Source: Owenia fusiformis | Lineage: Eukaryota; Annelida; Polychaeta; Sabellida; Oweniidae | Length of the DNA: 64,000 bases | Direction: 5' to 3' | Assembly: GCA_903813345.2 (NCBI GenBank) | Contig: CAIIXF020000009.1 | Coordinates: 18,751,759 to 18,815,758, forward strand | Shown here: one piece after another, positions 12,036-24,470 of the stretch | Layout: every line of letters starts with the position of its first letter | Numbering within the stretch: the first letter of the stretch is position 1 | Notes under the pieces: model-generated | The model's database searches: none | Seen by the model: the letters and a program-made list of their open reading frames with translations, nothing else | Told to the model about the DNA's origin: nothing | Program-made: the position numbers and the translations under genes

Positions 12036-15000
12036 CATTGCTTATTTTCTAATTTTTCAAAATGATGAACTTCAATGTTTGGTTATTAAGTATGCATTTG
12101 TCTTCAAAGTCAAAGCACCCTGATTTTAGAAAGCCTTCAGTTTTATGCATCATGTACAAATATCTGTATCCACTCAATTTGTATATTAGATGGCGGGTTT
12201 TCTGGAATTTCTATATTATTTGAAGTATCGCTTACATGCTTCTTTACTCTATTCCTTACCAATTCCTCTCCTTCCACTCTATTTTGCACTTAAAAGCAAG
12301 ACTATCGTGATATCTTACTAACAAGTAACCTATCAAATAGTCATAATTTTCCTAGCTTATTTCAAGTTATCATTTTTGATTTCAAGTAATTATTTGGTAT
12401 CCTGTTTGAGAAGCATTTTAATCGCTGTAGATTAAAGTAAATAACAGAGTGATATAGAGTGGAATAAGCAAGGAATAAAAGAACCAATTAAACATGAAGT
12501 GAATACTCTGAAGTATATGTTGTGTAGAACTACTAAAAATCAAACAGTTCTTTCAAATTTTTGAGAAGAATTGAGAAGATTATCTGAAAATAAGTATGTG
12601 TAGATTGTCATTTTCAATATATGCACGGGAATTTAGATATATGGGATTGTGAATGACGGAATATTGAGCCAATCATTTCTCTCATTAATCAGGCTGATAA
12701 AATAGATGTACATTTTCAGACCGGATATATCCATGAGTGTGTTTTGCTCAAATAAAAATGATGTACCTTAAAATATAAAATAACATAGGTTTGAGCTTGA
12801 AATACTGAAAAGGAGTGGAAAAGCAGTAAATATTGGAAATAGACTAAAATGGGGATGAATTCATTTTTCCATTCTTTAACAAAATGGGAGAAAACAGACA
12901 CTCAATATAACCTTTTAAGATGTAGAGGAATAAATATGAGCAAATAACATTTTAAGAGGGAGATAAATTATATCTTCTTTCAGAGAAAGCTGTTAGAAGA
13001 TATTTCCAATAATTCACCATAATAACAAGGTTAAACAATGTGTACTATATATTCAATGAAAAATGGGTAAGGAAGATCATGGCTAATTACTAATCCGTTA
13101 TCCCATATGTTAAAAATTTGATCCATGATCTATTTTTGGGCAGTTGTATATAATTTAGATTGACTGCTATTTAGCTGTTTATTCCATTCCTCATTTATTT
13201 CTCTCCATTTTTCCCCTCATATTGTTAATAGACACAAAAGCATGACGTAGCTTTGTGAAATTTTATCTTTGGGAAACCCAGATCTTTTAGTATTGTAAAA
13301 TGCTAGATCTGAGCCTTTGTTGTTTTCTTTAAATGTTTTCCTGATTTGATTCTCCTAATTGGTATTGGGGGTGTTCTCCCATTCATATATGCAAAATCTC
13401 ATTTTACACAAATATTACGATTATTCCAGCATGAAATATTATTAATAAATCATGATATGACACCCTTCTTTATACTAGAACATTCTAACCAATTGCATAC
13501 ATGAGTATTAAGGCAACCTTGATAATTAACACTTTCAATTTGCCTGTAACTCTAAATCTTTTTACTATATACCAATCTTTCTCAGAATAAGCTCAGTTAT
13601 CTTGAGTTATTCACATGTTCATGGGGAAAGTCATGCTTGTGTCGAACCCTCGCCTCTTCCCTTTTACCTCTTAGCAGAAGTCGTAAAGGGAGGGGGGAAG
13701 AAACTTGGGTTACCCTACCTTTATTGAAAATAGATTGAAATTTCAAAATGGAAATTAGCATATATTCTTTCTTGATGCAGAACTAACATCCAGGATCAGG
13801 ATACTATTATTATCAGTAACCACTGATCTGTGTGTAATGATACTTCTAGAATTGTTCATTGGTTTTAATTAAATTTTAGCTGTGCAGAAAGCAATTGAAG
13901 AATTCCCAGTGAGTAAGTAACATTGACAAGCTCTTCCTTGTCTTGCAAGAAAAAATGGATAGCTTTGTCAAGTTAAAAGGGGCACAGTGCTCATGTTTTG
14001 AAAATACAAATTAACCAGGAGAAGGGTATGTGGGCATGAGGTCTTAATTATACAGAAATACAGGACTGTCATGCAGATCTTTGAGAGAAATTGAGTGGAA
14101 TTAGCATGACATACAGAAATATTTTATTTTTCTAGGCATTAATATTAAAAATATTATTAACAGAATCATGATTTATAGCCATAGAATTTGATTGCTTGGA
14201 TCATTTCTTCCATAGAATATTCTTAATTGTTCGAATAAAGTATATGCATTTGAGACTTGTAAGGGAGGCAGAATTGTCTTATTCCGGTTATCTATGTCAT
14301 TGAGATAATGCTGAAGATCTTTAAGAAAACACTCTTACACTATCTTGTTTTTGAGCTGTTTTCCTCCATTCACAGCCAACAAATATTCCTAAAAATTCAA
14401 TAACTCTATGGTCTAACATAAGAATGAAGTAATCATCAAAGGTACTGATGAAAGGTAACATGTTAAAGACTTTGTATGTATGACTGATATTGAACCATTA
14501 TCTTTAAATAAGTAACTTACTCAGTTTCACCTATTGGATATTTCGATGGCGATTTTTTGTTTAAGAAGGGGGATATGTTACAGCTATGAATTTCAAGTTC
14601 ATCTCCTATTCTGACATCTGGGATAACCGAGTGTTATGAAATCTGAAATTGGCTGCTGTGTTGTTTCCTGTCAGGATTCGAAACCCGAGTAAAATACACA
14701 TATTTCTTTATCGACAAAATTGACGATTTTCATTATAGCATATTGAATAATAGCTTTAGTTCGGTATTGATTGAATAATGTTTATTTAACAGTAGTAATA
14801 GAAAAATAAAGTAATGGCAATACTCTTGGAGTAGAAGAATAATGTAAACTGGTGATGTATGTATTAAAAAGATGAATAAAATAACAGAGGTTGAGAAAGC
14901 ACTATAATGCTTACAGGCTTGACATTTAATATTGTTTCTGGTAATCTAGGACGTGTCACGACTCATGAGATAATGTTCCATTATGATATCCATTAAATGT

Positions 15001-17340
15001 CATTGCATTCCCCCTTGTCTCGTGTTAAATTCAAAAATAAAGTAGAGAGAAATTGAGTAAAATAGAGTGGAATAATCAACAGAATTATGGACAAAATTGA
15101 TTATGGACCTCCTACTTATATTTTATTCTGTGTTATCCAAAATTATCCTCAACAGTTAAAGTTATACTCTTTTCAGTAGTTAGGTCTTGTTCCCTCAAAA
15201 GAGAGCTTCATCTCTCTTACTACCCACCTCTGGGATTCAATATATACATTTTCGTAACATTTTTGGCTTACATAGAGAGCCTATTAAATCATCCGACTCT
15301 GAACCAGGGTCATTTAATGGAATCCCAAACAGCCGTCCTGTGCCTCTTCAATCCCCCAGGACACAGCTTGTGTTCTGAATTAATTATTGTTTGGGAACAC
15401 TAAACAATGAAAAACATTAACTCCTGTTAAACACAATTTCAACACCCACAAATCTAATCCACAAGGCAGAACTAAGTGATATTAAAAACTCAAGAATCAA
15501 TTATTACAGCCAACTCCCAAAAGCCGATATATATTACCCTTTCACCCCTGCAACTCTATTCTCTAACACATTAATGGGGTGCAACAGATAGAAAATTGGG
15601 AATATTAACAAAAATGTTTGCACAAATTGTTAAATGACCCATGCTTCAACTGTTTTGATGTCACTACCACAACTTTTTTGGGGATAGTGTTCGCCATTCA
15701 GCGATTGATATCTGGCATTCAGGGTTTGGTGTCTCTAACAAATGGCAGGTGGTGTCATTTTGCATGTTAATGCCTTGTTTATTTCTGTGTGCCACCTACT
15801 TAGTTTGGGTTACTGCGATGTCCATATTATTTTTTTATCTTCAGAAGGACATATTCCATCTTTTAAGGACAACTCAAATATAAAACATGTACATAGTATA
15901 TACTTAGTAATCACTGATATTGCTAATGTTCAGAGGAATAAGAGCATCTTTGCAGGAATTTAATGAACACCCTGTACAACGTCTGCCCCAACAAAAAACC
16001 TTTGTTTACACCATTCAGTGTGAATTCTCCTTTAATCTTTTCCTTCATCTTGATTTTTTGAACTCATGCATATCAATCCACGTGATCCAAATCGCTATGC
16101 TTACGTGAATTGTATCAATGGAATGCTTTGACCACATTTCCCTGATTGATTGGAAGGATTGGTTGCTGGTAGTCAAAATGCTATGGCATTTAAAAACATA
16201 TAATACATGAAAAATAATGAAATTACCCAAGAAATAAAGGAAACATATGTGAAGTTGATATTCCTAAATGTAAAGTTATACAAAAATGTAAGAATCCTTA
16301 ATATTTGATTATTTAATTGGACCTTAATATGCTATCAATCATGGTTATTTTTCTTAACATAGCACACTAATTGATATCAGTTTATAAATAAAGATCAGAT
16401 CTTAAAAAGCGACAGTGAAATAAGCATAAGGGAGGTATATTCTTCATTATGATATTGGAACCAACTACCTTTGTACCAGTGTTTGATGCTACGAAAAAAA
16501 ACATATTAATTTCGACAACACATTTCTCTAATGAAGGGTGGAGCTGAACAATATCCAATTTCCCATAATTCTGTATGAAGTCACATGGTCCCAAACATCC
16601 AATAAGATTCAAGAATTTCAACTGATGATGTAAAGAATGTAGGTGGAGATGTTTTTTCTTGGGCAGGATACCATCAGGGAAACTGTTGTGCCTAATTAGT
16701 GAATTAAACCCCTGGCTGAAGGGTTACTGAATTACAGTTTAGTGAAAAATGAAAATGTTTCTCTAATTATTACTGTATTAACATTTTGTGGGAGATATTT
16801 GTGGGAGATGTTCGTGGGAGATGTTTGTGGGAGATGTTTGCTATGCCGTGTCTGTGGTAAAGTATTCCCGAGGGAGGTACTCATTAGGCAAATTGAACAA
16901 CCATCTCCTTTTTGTGACTCATATTTGTCACTCAATCTGTAACTGTATATTTTTATTCTTGGATCACCCTGTATCACACCTAAAGCTGAGCCCTAATAGG
17001 ATTTCCTAACCTTGTTATTATTCATTCTGCTTAACCTACAGTACCTTAATTCAAATCTGTTCTAGTTTCAACAGTCTGTAACAATTGTTACACGTTTGTG
17101 AATGATTTGCAATTGTGCAACCAGATGGTGACATATTGTGACGTTAATGTCAGCTTCATCTCATGTTCATTCTAATAATAATTCATATTATTGAAGCTAG
17201 CTGCAGTTGTACTTACAAAAGCAATCAATTTAATATGGATGTCACTAAATGTGTCAATGAGGTCTTTTTCAACAATTGAACTGAGTTAATATATTCAGTG
17301 AAATTAAAATTAATCATGTTCTTTTTCAATTTATTTTCAG
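12036..17340. other. intron upstream of the first visible Cav3 exon
   Basis: Contains diverged dispersed-repeat copies (about 12225-12340 minus, 12420-12600 plus, 14040-14115 and 15045-15085) and a short run of 12-bp tgtgggagatgt repeats at 16790-16845. No IS1-IS5 exon was found, so the preceding coding exon may lie upstream of the window or be too short to recognise by eye. The intron ends with acceptor ttattttcag at 17340. Confidence 0.55.
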
Positions 17341-17629
17341 AGTGAAATTAAAAGAAATCTATGTGCCACCAAAACCGGACAATTATGACTATATATGCAG
17401 TGATGACGCAGATGGTGGCATGATGAAGTGTGCAAATCTAAAACCTTTTGAGTACAATGAGACCAAATGTAATGGCACGGCCATACCGTTTAGCAATAAC
17501 ACCCCTACCACTGAGAGTTGTGTAAATTGGAATCAGTATTATACAAAGTGCAAGCCAGGACATAAGAACCCATTCCAGGGTGCAATCTCATTTGACAATA
17601 TTGGGCTAGCCTGGGTAGCCATCTTTCAG
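17341..17629 (+). CDS. Cav3: Cav3 exon: domain I extracellular S5-P loop
   Basis: Internal exon of a T-type calcium channel alpha-1 subunit, encoding the long extracellular loop between IS5 and the pore helix. It enters with one base completing a split codon and ends in phase 0 at ATCTTTCAG|gtatgt. The acceptor is ttattttcag. Diagnostic Cav3 motifs are ESCVNWNQYYTKC, NPFQGAISFDNIG and AWVAIFQ, which match the order in vertebrate Cav3.1 (CVNWNQYYTNC, FKGAINFDNIG). Several cysteines (YIC, KCANL, TKCNG, SCVNW, TKCKP) probably form loop disulfides. Sequons NET, NGT and possibly NNT suggest glycosylation. Splicing continues to either alternative domain I pore exon. Confidence 0.95.
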
Positions 17630-18559
17630 GTATGTTCACCAATTTGACATGTTTTCCTTTTAATATGTACAGCATAGTGATAAGGTTGGATTAGATATTT
17701 GCCAGTATACTGTAGTGTTGCATCATGTCCCTTGTCACCCCCACGCTACCCATCTACTTCCCTACCCAGAGAGATCACAGGGACACAAGGGCTTGATGCA
17801 AGACTAATGCCAATATGTGAATTTCAAATCCTGGCTTTGACTCCACTGAAACAGTATTGTATGGTGTCTCCCTTCTGTCCCTATATTTCAATAAGTTAAG
17901 AACTTAAAGGAGTGACTTAACATATTGTATAAATCGGAGAATGCAATATTTATGGAACTTTTTATACCAAGGATCTGCTGTTAAATCATTTACTCTACAA
18001 TTTAGATGGGAGGCATTGTGCAGGCTAAAAAGATTTAAAGCTTTACAATATTTTGTAGTTTCCTACAATTTTGGAAGAAACTGAAAAAATTCATCTCTGG
18101 TTCTGCAATTGTATGAGACTTAAAATTAATAAATATTTCAAACAGCACTAAAATAAGAATGATTCAGTTCAGTGACCAAAATGGTTTGAAATTATTTCTT
18201 TGATTTGAAATATGTTTCAGATTTTGCATGCAATTGTTCTCATATTCAGTCTACAATACAACGGAAATTATTGTCTTATGCATTAAGTTAAAATGATTGG
18301 ATTTCAGATAATATTATGAATATTGTGTGAATGTCTTAAGCAGTTTGACAGCCAGGACATTGTACTATAGACTGTAATGTGATGAATTAATGAAATTTCA
18401 TTACTTTTATTTATTAATTGTTATCACTATTTGATAGGTTTTAGGTGTTTGACCTTCAAGAATTTACTGAAGGCAGGAAGGTCTTATAATATCAAAGTGA
18501 AATGTCACGGCTCGCGTATTTCTTGTTAAAGGATCAAAAATGATTTAGGCTAGATTTCC

Positions 18560-18720
18560 AGTGTCAGGTTTAGAAATTGAAAAATAGTGGAAAAGTATGT
18601 AATCAGCAAGGAATAGAAAATACAAGCATGAAATCAACATTCTTAATTGTATAGAAATCTTATAAAATCTGGCACTTCAATTGAATTTTTTTGAGAATGA
18701 TTGAGTAGAAAAATCACAAA
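18560..18720 (+). repeat. old dispersed intronic repeat, one copy
   Basis: A readable copy of the diverged family: it contains gcaaggaatagaaaatacaa, then attgtatagaaatc, ggcacttcaattgaat and gagaatgattgag, in the same order as copies near 12430, 31510, 49800 and 55460. No terminal repeats or open frame are visible. Confidence 0.6.
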
Positions 18721-20944
18721 CATTCTTGAGGGTTTAAAAATTGCAGATTTTTGTTACATTGGTAAACCCCAGATATCATAGTTTTAAACTTTCTCTTTGT
18801 GTTGATCCTGCGCGATTTCTGTGTGAATCAAAGTGAACATTTAGGTGTAATATTATGAAACGGAATGTTGAAGGAGCGATTGTTTCAAGACTTAATGTAG
18901 TTTCCTCTCTAATGAACCCTTGTGTGACAAGTATGCGGAATATTACTAATTTCTCGTATGCCGATAAAAATCAGATCACTCTGCATGTAGTTTGATTTAC
19001 TTTAAAGGTTCTGTCAGTATCTATTAGAAGGAAACACGAGAGTGAGAATGTAATTTTTGCATTTGTTTGAATAAAATACAATATTTGTACATGATGATGA
19101 TCTTTATAGGCTTTATAACTGTCATGGACATGAATTCTTACCACATTTTTCAAAACAAGGACATTAGGGGGGTGTAATTTTCTGCAAAGTAAGTTAATAC
19201 ATGAGGGGGTTCTAATGACACCATCGCTAAAACATAACAGCTATTAAGAGACCTCTTAAGCTTAAACAATCTACTCCCATTTTTGACCTCTAAAAATCAT
19301 GAAATTCTTGGTTTTCTGGAATTTCAATAAAATTTGAAGTACTGACTACTTGCCTGTTCAGTTTGTTACTAGCCTAACATCTTATTTCTGTTCGATTTTG
19401 TATTTCAAAACACGGCAATCCTGACATCCTAATATCAGATAATTCAGTTATACGCTGCACTAATGCCATGTCAAAAGATGAGACTGGAACATGCATAATG
19501 TAATAAACAGTTGACTCTAAAGTAGAATCAATTCCCTAGAGATCAATTCAAAAAGCACAGGCCAGAGGGAAAGTGAAATTAATGTTACGTTGTGTTTTGA
19601 TGTATTTCCCGATCAAAATGATAAGAATTTTGTTATTAATATTATACTTTATGATATCTTTTAGATTTTATTTGAGTTGTACTCAAGTTCTGTCACAATT
19701 GTACAATCTGGCTCAGCGATTAGTTATTGGTCTCAAATGTTCCCGTGAAACGAAACTAATTGTTTATTGATTGGTCTTGCCTCCTTTGAGAATCTCACTA
19801 ATCAACACAATCGTAAAAGTGTTGATTGATTTACTAATCAGGCTTGACCGGCACATTGTCGAGTCCACAATTTCAGTAGAAGTACTATTTACTACCTGCG
19901 TAATATAATAGTTTTTATCATTAGTAACATTAATTAGTAACATGTAACATATTAACAATTGAGTTACTAATTTGAATTACTGATAAGATTATACTACATA
20001 TACAGGATATACAGTGTATATATTTGAAAACCAAAATTTATGAAGAACATAATCTCAAATTAACCTATCACAACCTTTATCGTGCGATAATTATAACTTA
20101 TGTTCAAATTATTCTCATGTATCATGAAACATGGAAAATTGAAAAAGCTGGTCAGTTCATTAACATATTAGTCAACGGCTATATTAGCACCTCAATCTAA
20201 ATACTCAAGTTGAAATACGCTTGATTTACTTCATTAAAAATTAAAAATTCATTCAAAGTGATATCATATTTGAAATCTACATCTAGGAATGTGGCTTTAA
20301 AAAGTGTTTATCAACTTTTGAAAATGTGACTTGCAGGTTGTAGAGATTCTCCATAGGCCCCATGTTATACAATCACAAAAATACTCATTCGATTGAGTAA
20401 AGATAATCAATGCTGTACATTATCAGTCCAAAACATGAAAAGAAGAATTTTGACACTTGATTAATTTTACGAACTTCAGGAATCTAATATCACTCGGAGG
20501 TGTCATACAATCTAAATGTTAAAGGTAAACTCTTGTTGATATTTCATCCATTTAACTAACTTATGATAAATATGAATCTTTGAATTTTCTAAGTAGACAG
20601 CAGTCATATTTTTCTCCCTGCTGTTTCCACTATTTTCGATTTAGAGCCATCATTTCTCCAGATTATAGCAACAATAATGTCAAAATATGCCTACAGTTAA
20701 ACCTTTATTTTTGTTACTACCTCTCAAAATGACAGGTTTTACTGTGTACATCTAATGAGAAATATCAAATATCAAAGGATTATTTTTGCAATCTTGATGG
20801 TTAGTTATGATTTCCAGATTTGAATTGCAATTCTCTTTTCAGAAGCAATTACATGAGTAAATCTATTTCAGTTTAATGTAATGTTTATCTTCTTCAGATA
20901 CTGAATAAAAGCAAGACCTCCTTAGAAGCAAAGACCTAAGTACA

Positions 20945-21115
20945 GTAACACCTGTCTAAGTGGAACACCTTTGGTAACATTAACAATGTTCCACTTGGGA
21001 AGTGTTCCACTTACAGAGGTTTATTTAACATTAAGTCAGATGGTCTTGGGACTCTGAAAAGTGTTCCACTAACAGAGGTGTTCCACTATGAGAGGTGTTC
21101 TACTTTACAGGTTTC
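20945..21115. repeat. second tgttccactta cluster
   Basis: Contains taagtggaacacctttggta, then gtgttccacttacagaggt and gtgttccactatgagaggtg, ending caggtttcactgt. The motifs and ending match the cluster at 3290-3590, supporting a dispersed family. Confidence 0.7.
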
Positions 21116-22199
21116 ACTGTTCTTATATTTTAGTAACTAACACTTGTATTATTTGTTTATATTTTGTTATGGGAATGCCTATAAGGGTATGTGGATATCA
21201 GATATCCAGGAGAACTTTAATGTACAATATTGAATGTATAAACAGGTTAACCATGCATATTTATGATTATAATTATTTAGAATAGCTTCATTTTTATATA
21301 TTCAGTAATATATACCTTTTGTATTATTTTTAAGGGCAGTATACAGAAATAGCAGAAAACACGTTTTACTTTTGCAATTTGCAAGAAATACAATAATTTG
21401 TTGGTATTTTCTCAAACTCCAAGATTAATTATATCCCTTTCTACATGCACCTGTATAAGTAGTATAGGTTGACCAGAAGATGCATCATTTCTATATCACC
21501 ACAAATACTTTGGTCACCCTGTATTGTTGTTCTATATGCCAAAAGTATGTTAAAAGTTCTGTATGTTCCTCTGTATGTTGCAACAGATATATTAAAAAGG
21601 ATTATGAAAAATTGGATACAGATCTAAGAATCAAACTTTTGACACATAGCCTGAAGTGGTTCAAGTGTCCCAACATTACTATGTAGATGTATTTGAATTT
21701 TTTTCATCTCCAAGTGTCTACTATTATATGTTAACATGTGTCTTCAACATAAAACTCTTCAGTTTGAATTGAGTGTATGAGTGTCCTCTACAAACACCTT
21801 CTATGGCCGACAAACCATTTATTTCATATTGCTTTTAGTTTAGTGTGCATTTTACTATACATTATGTATTAATTTGATACATATCTTGTCCATAGGGCTC
21901 AAAGTATTGACTTTTAGACTTCATATAATTGTATACTCTTATTTTACTTATTTAGAATTTTTCTCCACATTTGACTATAAACTATACTGAATCTACTCTA
22001 TATAATTGCTTGTTGCACTTTTAGCAAATGCAGCACAATTTGCAAACAAATAAGACCTTAAGCCCTATTTTTAGTTTTAAATCCATATTAGGTAAAACTG
22101 ACCATACTTGGTCAGGTATATTATTGTATCTCCATATTTGGTAACTCCCATATCTGGGCACTATTTTGATTGCATCCCCATTGTGTTTTGTGTATTCAG

Positions 22200-22292
22200 G
22201 TGATCAGCTTAGCTGGTTGGGTAAATATTATGTACTACGTCCAAGACACCCATTCATTTTGGGATTGGATCTACTTCGTAGCACTGATTGTG
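22200..22292 (+). CDS. Cav3: Cav3 alternative exon A: domain I pore with E-to-A filter change
   Basis: A 93-nt, phase 0 to 0 exon encoding 31 residues of the domain I selectivity filter, outer pore and start of IS6. Acceptor ttgtgtattcag and donor GTG|gtaggt are both good. It begins [14 protein letters not shown], whereas canonical Cav3 has a glutamate in the LEGWVD motif. Codon 5 is GCT (Ala) instead of the EEDD-ring glutamate, and codon 9 is AAT (Asn) instead of Asp. The remainder ([14 protein letters not shown]) is a normal Cav3 pore/S6 start. It shares 26 of 31 residues with the exon at 23155, and 13 of the 18 changed codons are synonymous. Inferred: a mutually exclusive exon giving an AEDD filter with altered or reduced calcium selectivity. 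It might be a decaying duplicate, but the intact frame and splice sites argue against that. Confidence 0.88.
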
Positions 22293-23154
22293 GTAGGTTT
22301 ATTTCCCACCTACCACCCCTCGATATTTTGCATGTTGTGCGTAACTCCTGTAACTCTACCTATTGTTTTTGTTCTTGACTAATCTCTAACAATATTCTTT
22401 TTGATTCATCTCTAGTACCAGTTGATCATTAATGGCACTGTTTTGGGACTATATGGTACCAATTGGTTGTTCATTAATGGTACTGTATTGTGACCATATG
22501 GTACCAATTTGTTGTTTGATAATGGTACTGTATTGTGACCATATGGTACCAATTGGTTGTTCATTAATGGTACTGTATTGTGACCATATGGTACTTATTG
22601 CTTGTTTAATTATGGTACTGTATTGTGACCATATGGTACCAATTGGTTGTTCATTAATGGTACTGTGTTGTTATTGTCACAATAGTTAACCCATAAAATT
22701 CCCAGTGACGTCCTTGTACCTTTTGACTCACCTGGAATTCTGTGCCATCTATGGTCAAATCTGCGCATTTAAGATATGAACATATATGGCAATTTAGGTT
22801 TTAGGATATAGAGTCCTGACTAACGTAGCCTTACGTAGGGCTTGTAGACTGCTTAAGACCTTTAGGATCCCTATCTATTGCGCTATTAGATGTGGGGCCC
22901 ACAGATTCAAATCCAAGGGCTACACTCCAGGAAAACATGAAATAACATAATGCGTTAAATAATCAAATAATACAATACAAGGAGCAATAGAAAAAGTAAT
23001 TTTACTTTAAAGACAATGAATTATTCCCATGAGCCACAAAAATGCTTAATTGTTATTTCACGTTTTCTCTAAGGACTGTATATGACTCTGGATCTGGCAT
23101 TACGTCTGTAGAGCTCTCGTGCTAACATGTGCATGTGTTGTGTGTTATTTGTAG
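22293..23154. other. 862-bp intron between the duplicated pore exons
   Basis: Its first half is mostly the 45-bp minisatellite listed separately. The rest is unremarkable apart from a short GC-richer patch near 22810-22930. It ends with acceptor gtgtgttatttgtag. Its length is ample for separate splicing of the two exons, so any exclusivity would need regulation rather than steric blockage. Confidence 0.7.
22430..22680. repeat. 45-bp palindrome-rich minisatellite between duplicated exons
   Basis: About five copies of a 45-bp unit. Each unit contains accatatggt and usually accaattggt, both perfect 10-bp palindromes overlapping at ggtacc, so the array can form hairpins within and between copies. 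It lies in the intron separating the two alternative domain I pore exons. The apparent open frame across it is a by-product of the period. A role in splicing is only a possibility. Confidence 0.93.
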
Positions 23155-23247
23155 GTTATTTCCTTAGAAGGCTGGGTAGATATCATGTATTACATCCAAG
23201 ATGCTCATTCAGTTTGGGACTGGATCTATTTTGTAGCTTTGATAGTG
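23155..23247 (+). CDS. Cav3: Cav3 alternative exon B: canonical domain I pore
   Basis: A 93-nt, phase 0 to 0 exon, the counterpart of 22200-22292. Acceptor gtgttatttgtag and donor GTG|gtgagt. It starts [14 protein letters not shown] and ends [10 protein letters not shown], which aligns with vertebrate Cav3 ([11 protein letters not shown]... FIYF). Codon 5, GAA, supplies the domain I glutamate of the EEDD calcium filter, and codon 9, GAT, is the conserved Asp of GWVD. The next exon (26172) joins in phase 0 to complete IS6. This is the isoform expected to make an ordinary T-type pore. If both copies were included the frame would stay open and 31 extra residues would be inserted, so phase alone does not enforce a choice. 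Confidence 0.95.
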
Positions 23248-24164
23248 GTGAGTCCCCATTGATAAATTGTCACAATGGTCATGTTTTGGGAAAATGAATA
23301 GACATTAGTGAATTTAGCAAGAAAAGAGTTAATAGACACAAAGTCAACACTTTTAATTATAAGGAAATATCAGAAAATAGGACACTTCTTTCAAATAGAG
23401 AGAAATGGAGTGGAATAAGCATGGCCAGATTGACACTTTAAGCATGGGTAATTACAACAATTAAAAACGCACACATGCTCTCAGTATTTTAATGCAAGCA
23501 GTTCGACATCAGAAGCAAAATGTCATAGCCCGCGTCATGATTTCTGTCGTCATCTCAGATCGCATGACTTAGTTGCCTATGGTTACCGACAAATTGGAAT
23601 CTGTGTTATGGAAAATGAAACATTAGTATAATATTCATTATTAGTTCTATTGAGTATTGAAATATCTTTATACCTTCCCAAGCAGAACTAAAAAAACAAA
23701 ACCAAAATCTTTAACATTTTAATCATATTTTATATTTCAAAAACATTTTTCAGTATATTTGATATCTATGAAAAAGTTTAACGGAGACATTTTTATTTTC
23801 ATCCCAGTACAATTCAAGTCAGATAAAGATAATTAGATCTGAGAAGCATGTTCAGTATAGTCCCCCACCCACATTAGACCCAGCCTCTCCAATATTTATC
23901 ACACACTCTAGATCACCAGCTTATAAACATCACGCAACATAGACAGTAGTGACTAGGATGTATGCCCACACACATCACAACAATCAATTAGATTTTCATT
24001 TCTCTATCATTCATTGTTATTATTGAATTTGTGTTCATATTTTCCAAATTAAGAATTTTTATATAAATTTATTTCGAGGTGAGATACCTTGTATTAAGGT
24101 ATTAAGCTATTATATATGTACTATATAATATTAAACCTGGTGTGCAAAATGATCATATATTCAT

Positions 24165-24470
24165 TTTTTGTGCAAAGATATCATTGAATGCGCAATTTAA
24201 TCAGACCATACATAATCATCAAATTGTAATTTATTTAGGAGATATTCAATATAATCAAACATGAGAAATAATCCTTGAATATCAAACATATAATCATTGA
24301 ATATGAGATAAAATCCCTTACTATGCAACATAATCATTTTTAATATGAAATATAATCCATCCATTTAGAACATAATCATTGAATATGAGATATAATCCCT
24401 CAATTTGTATTATAATCATTGAATGGGAGATATAATCTCTGAATATGGAACATAATTATTTAATGTATAT
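24165..24470. repeat. degenerate ~35-bp tandem repeat
   Basis: Imperfect copies of a unit containing ataatcattgaatatgaga followed by tataatccct, with indels between copies. The drift suggests an old array. Confidence 0.75.

Larger units (their letters stand above)
17630..22199. other. intron before the alternative domain I pore exons
   Basis: No coding exon recognised. Holds dispersed-repeat copies at about 18560-18720 (plus) and 19310-19420 (minus), the tgttccact cluster at 20945-21115, and a short imperfect hairpin-like piece at 21466-21530 ending tcaccctgta. The end is a clear acceptor, tgtgtattcag. Confidence 0.6.

Noticed and set aside
15187-15378. 63-codon frame in a GC-richer patch, considered as an exon
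   Set aside because: No similarity to Cav3 or other families known to me and no convincing splice sites in phase with the gene.
22200-22292. The E-to-A exon as a dead pseudo-exon
   Set aside because: Frame, length, acceptor and donor are intact and 13 of 18 changed codons are synonymous. Not excluded without transcripts but less likely.
22432-22689. 85-codon frame rich in MVPIGC-type repeats
   Set aside because: Minisatellite artefact lying between two channel exons.
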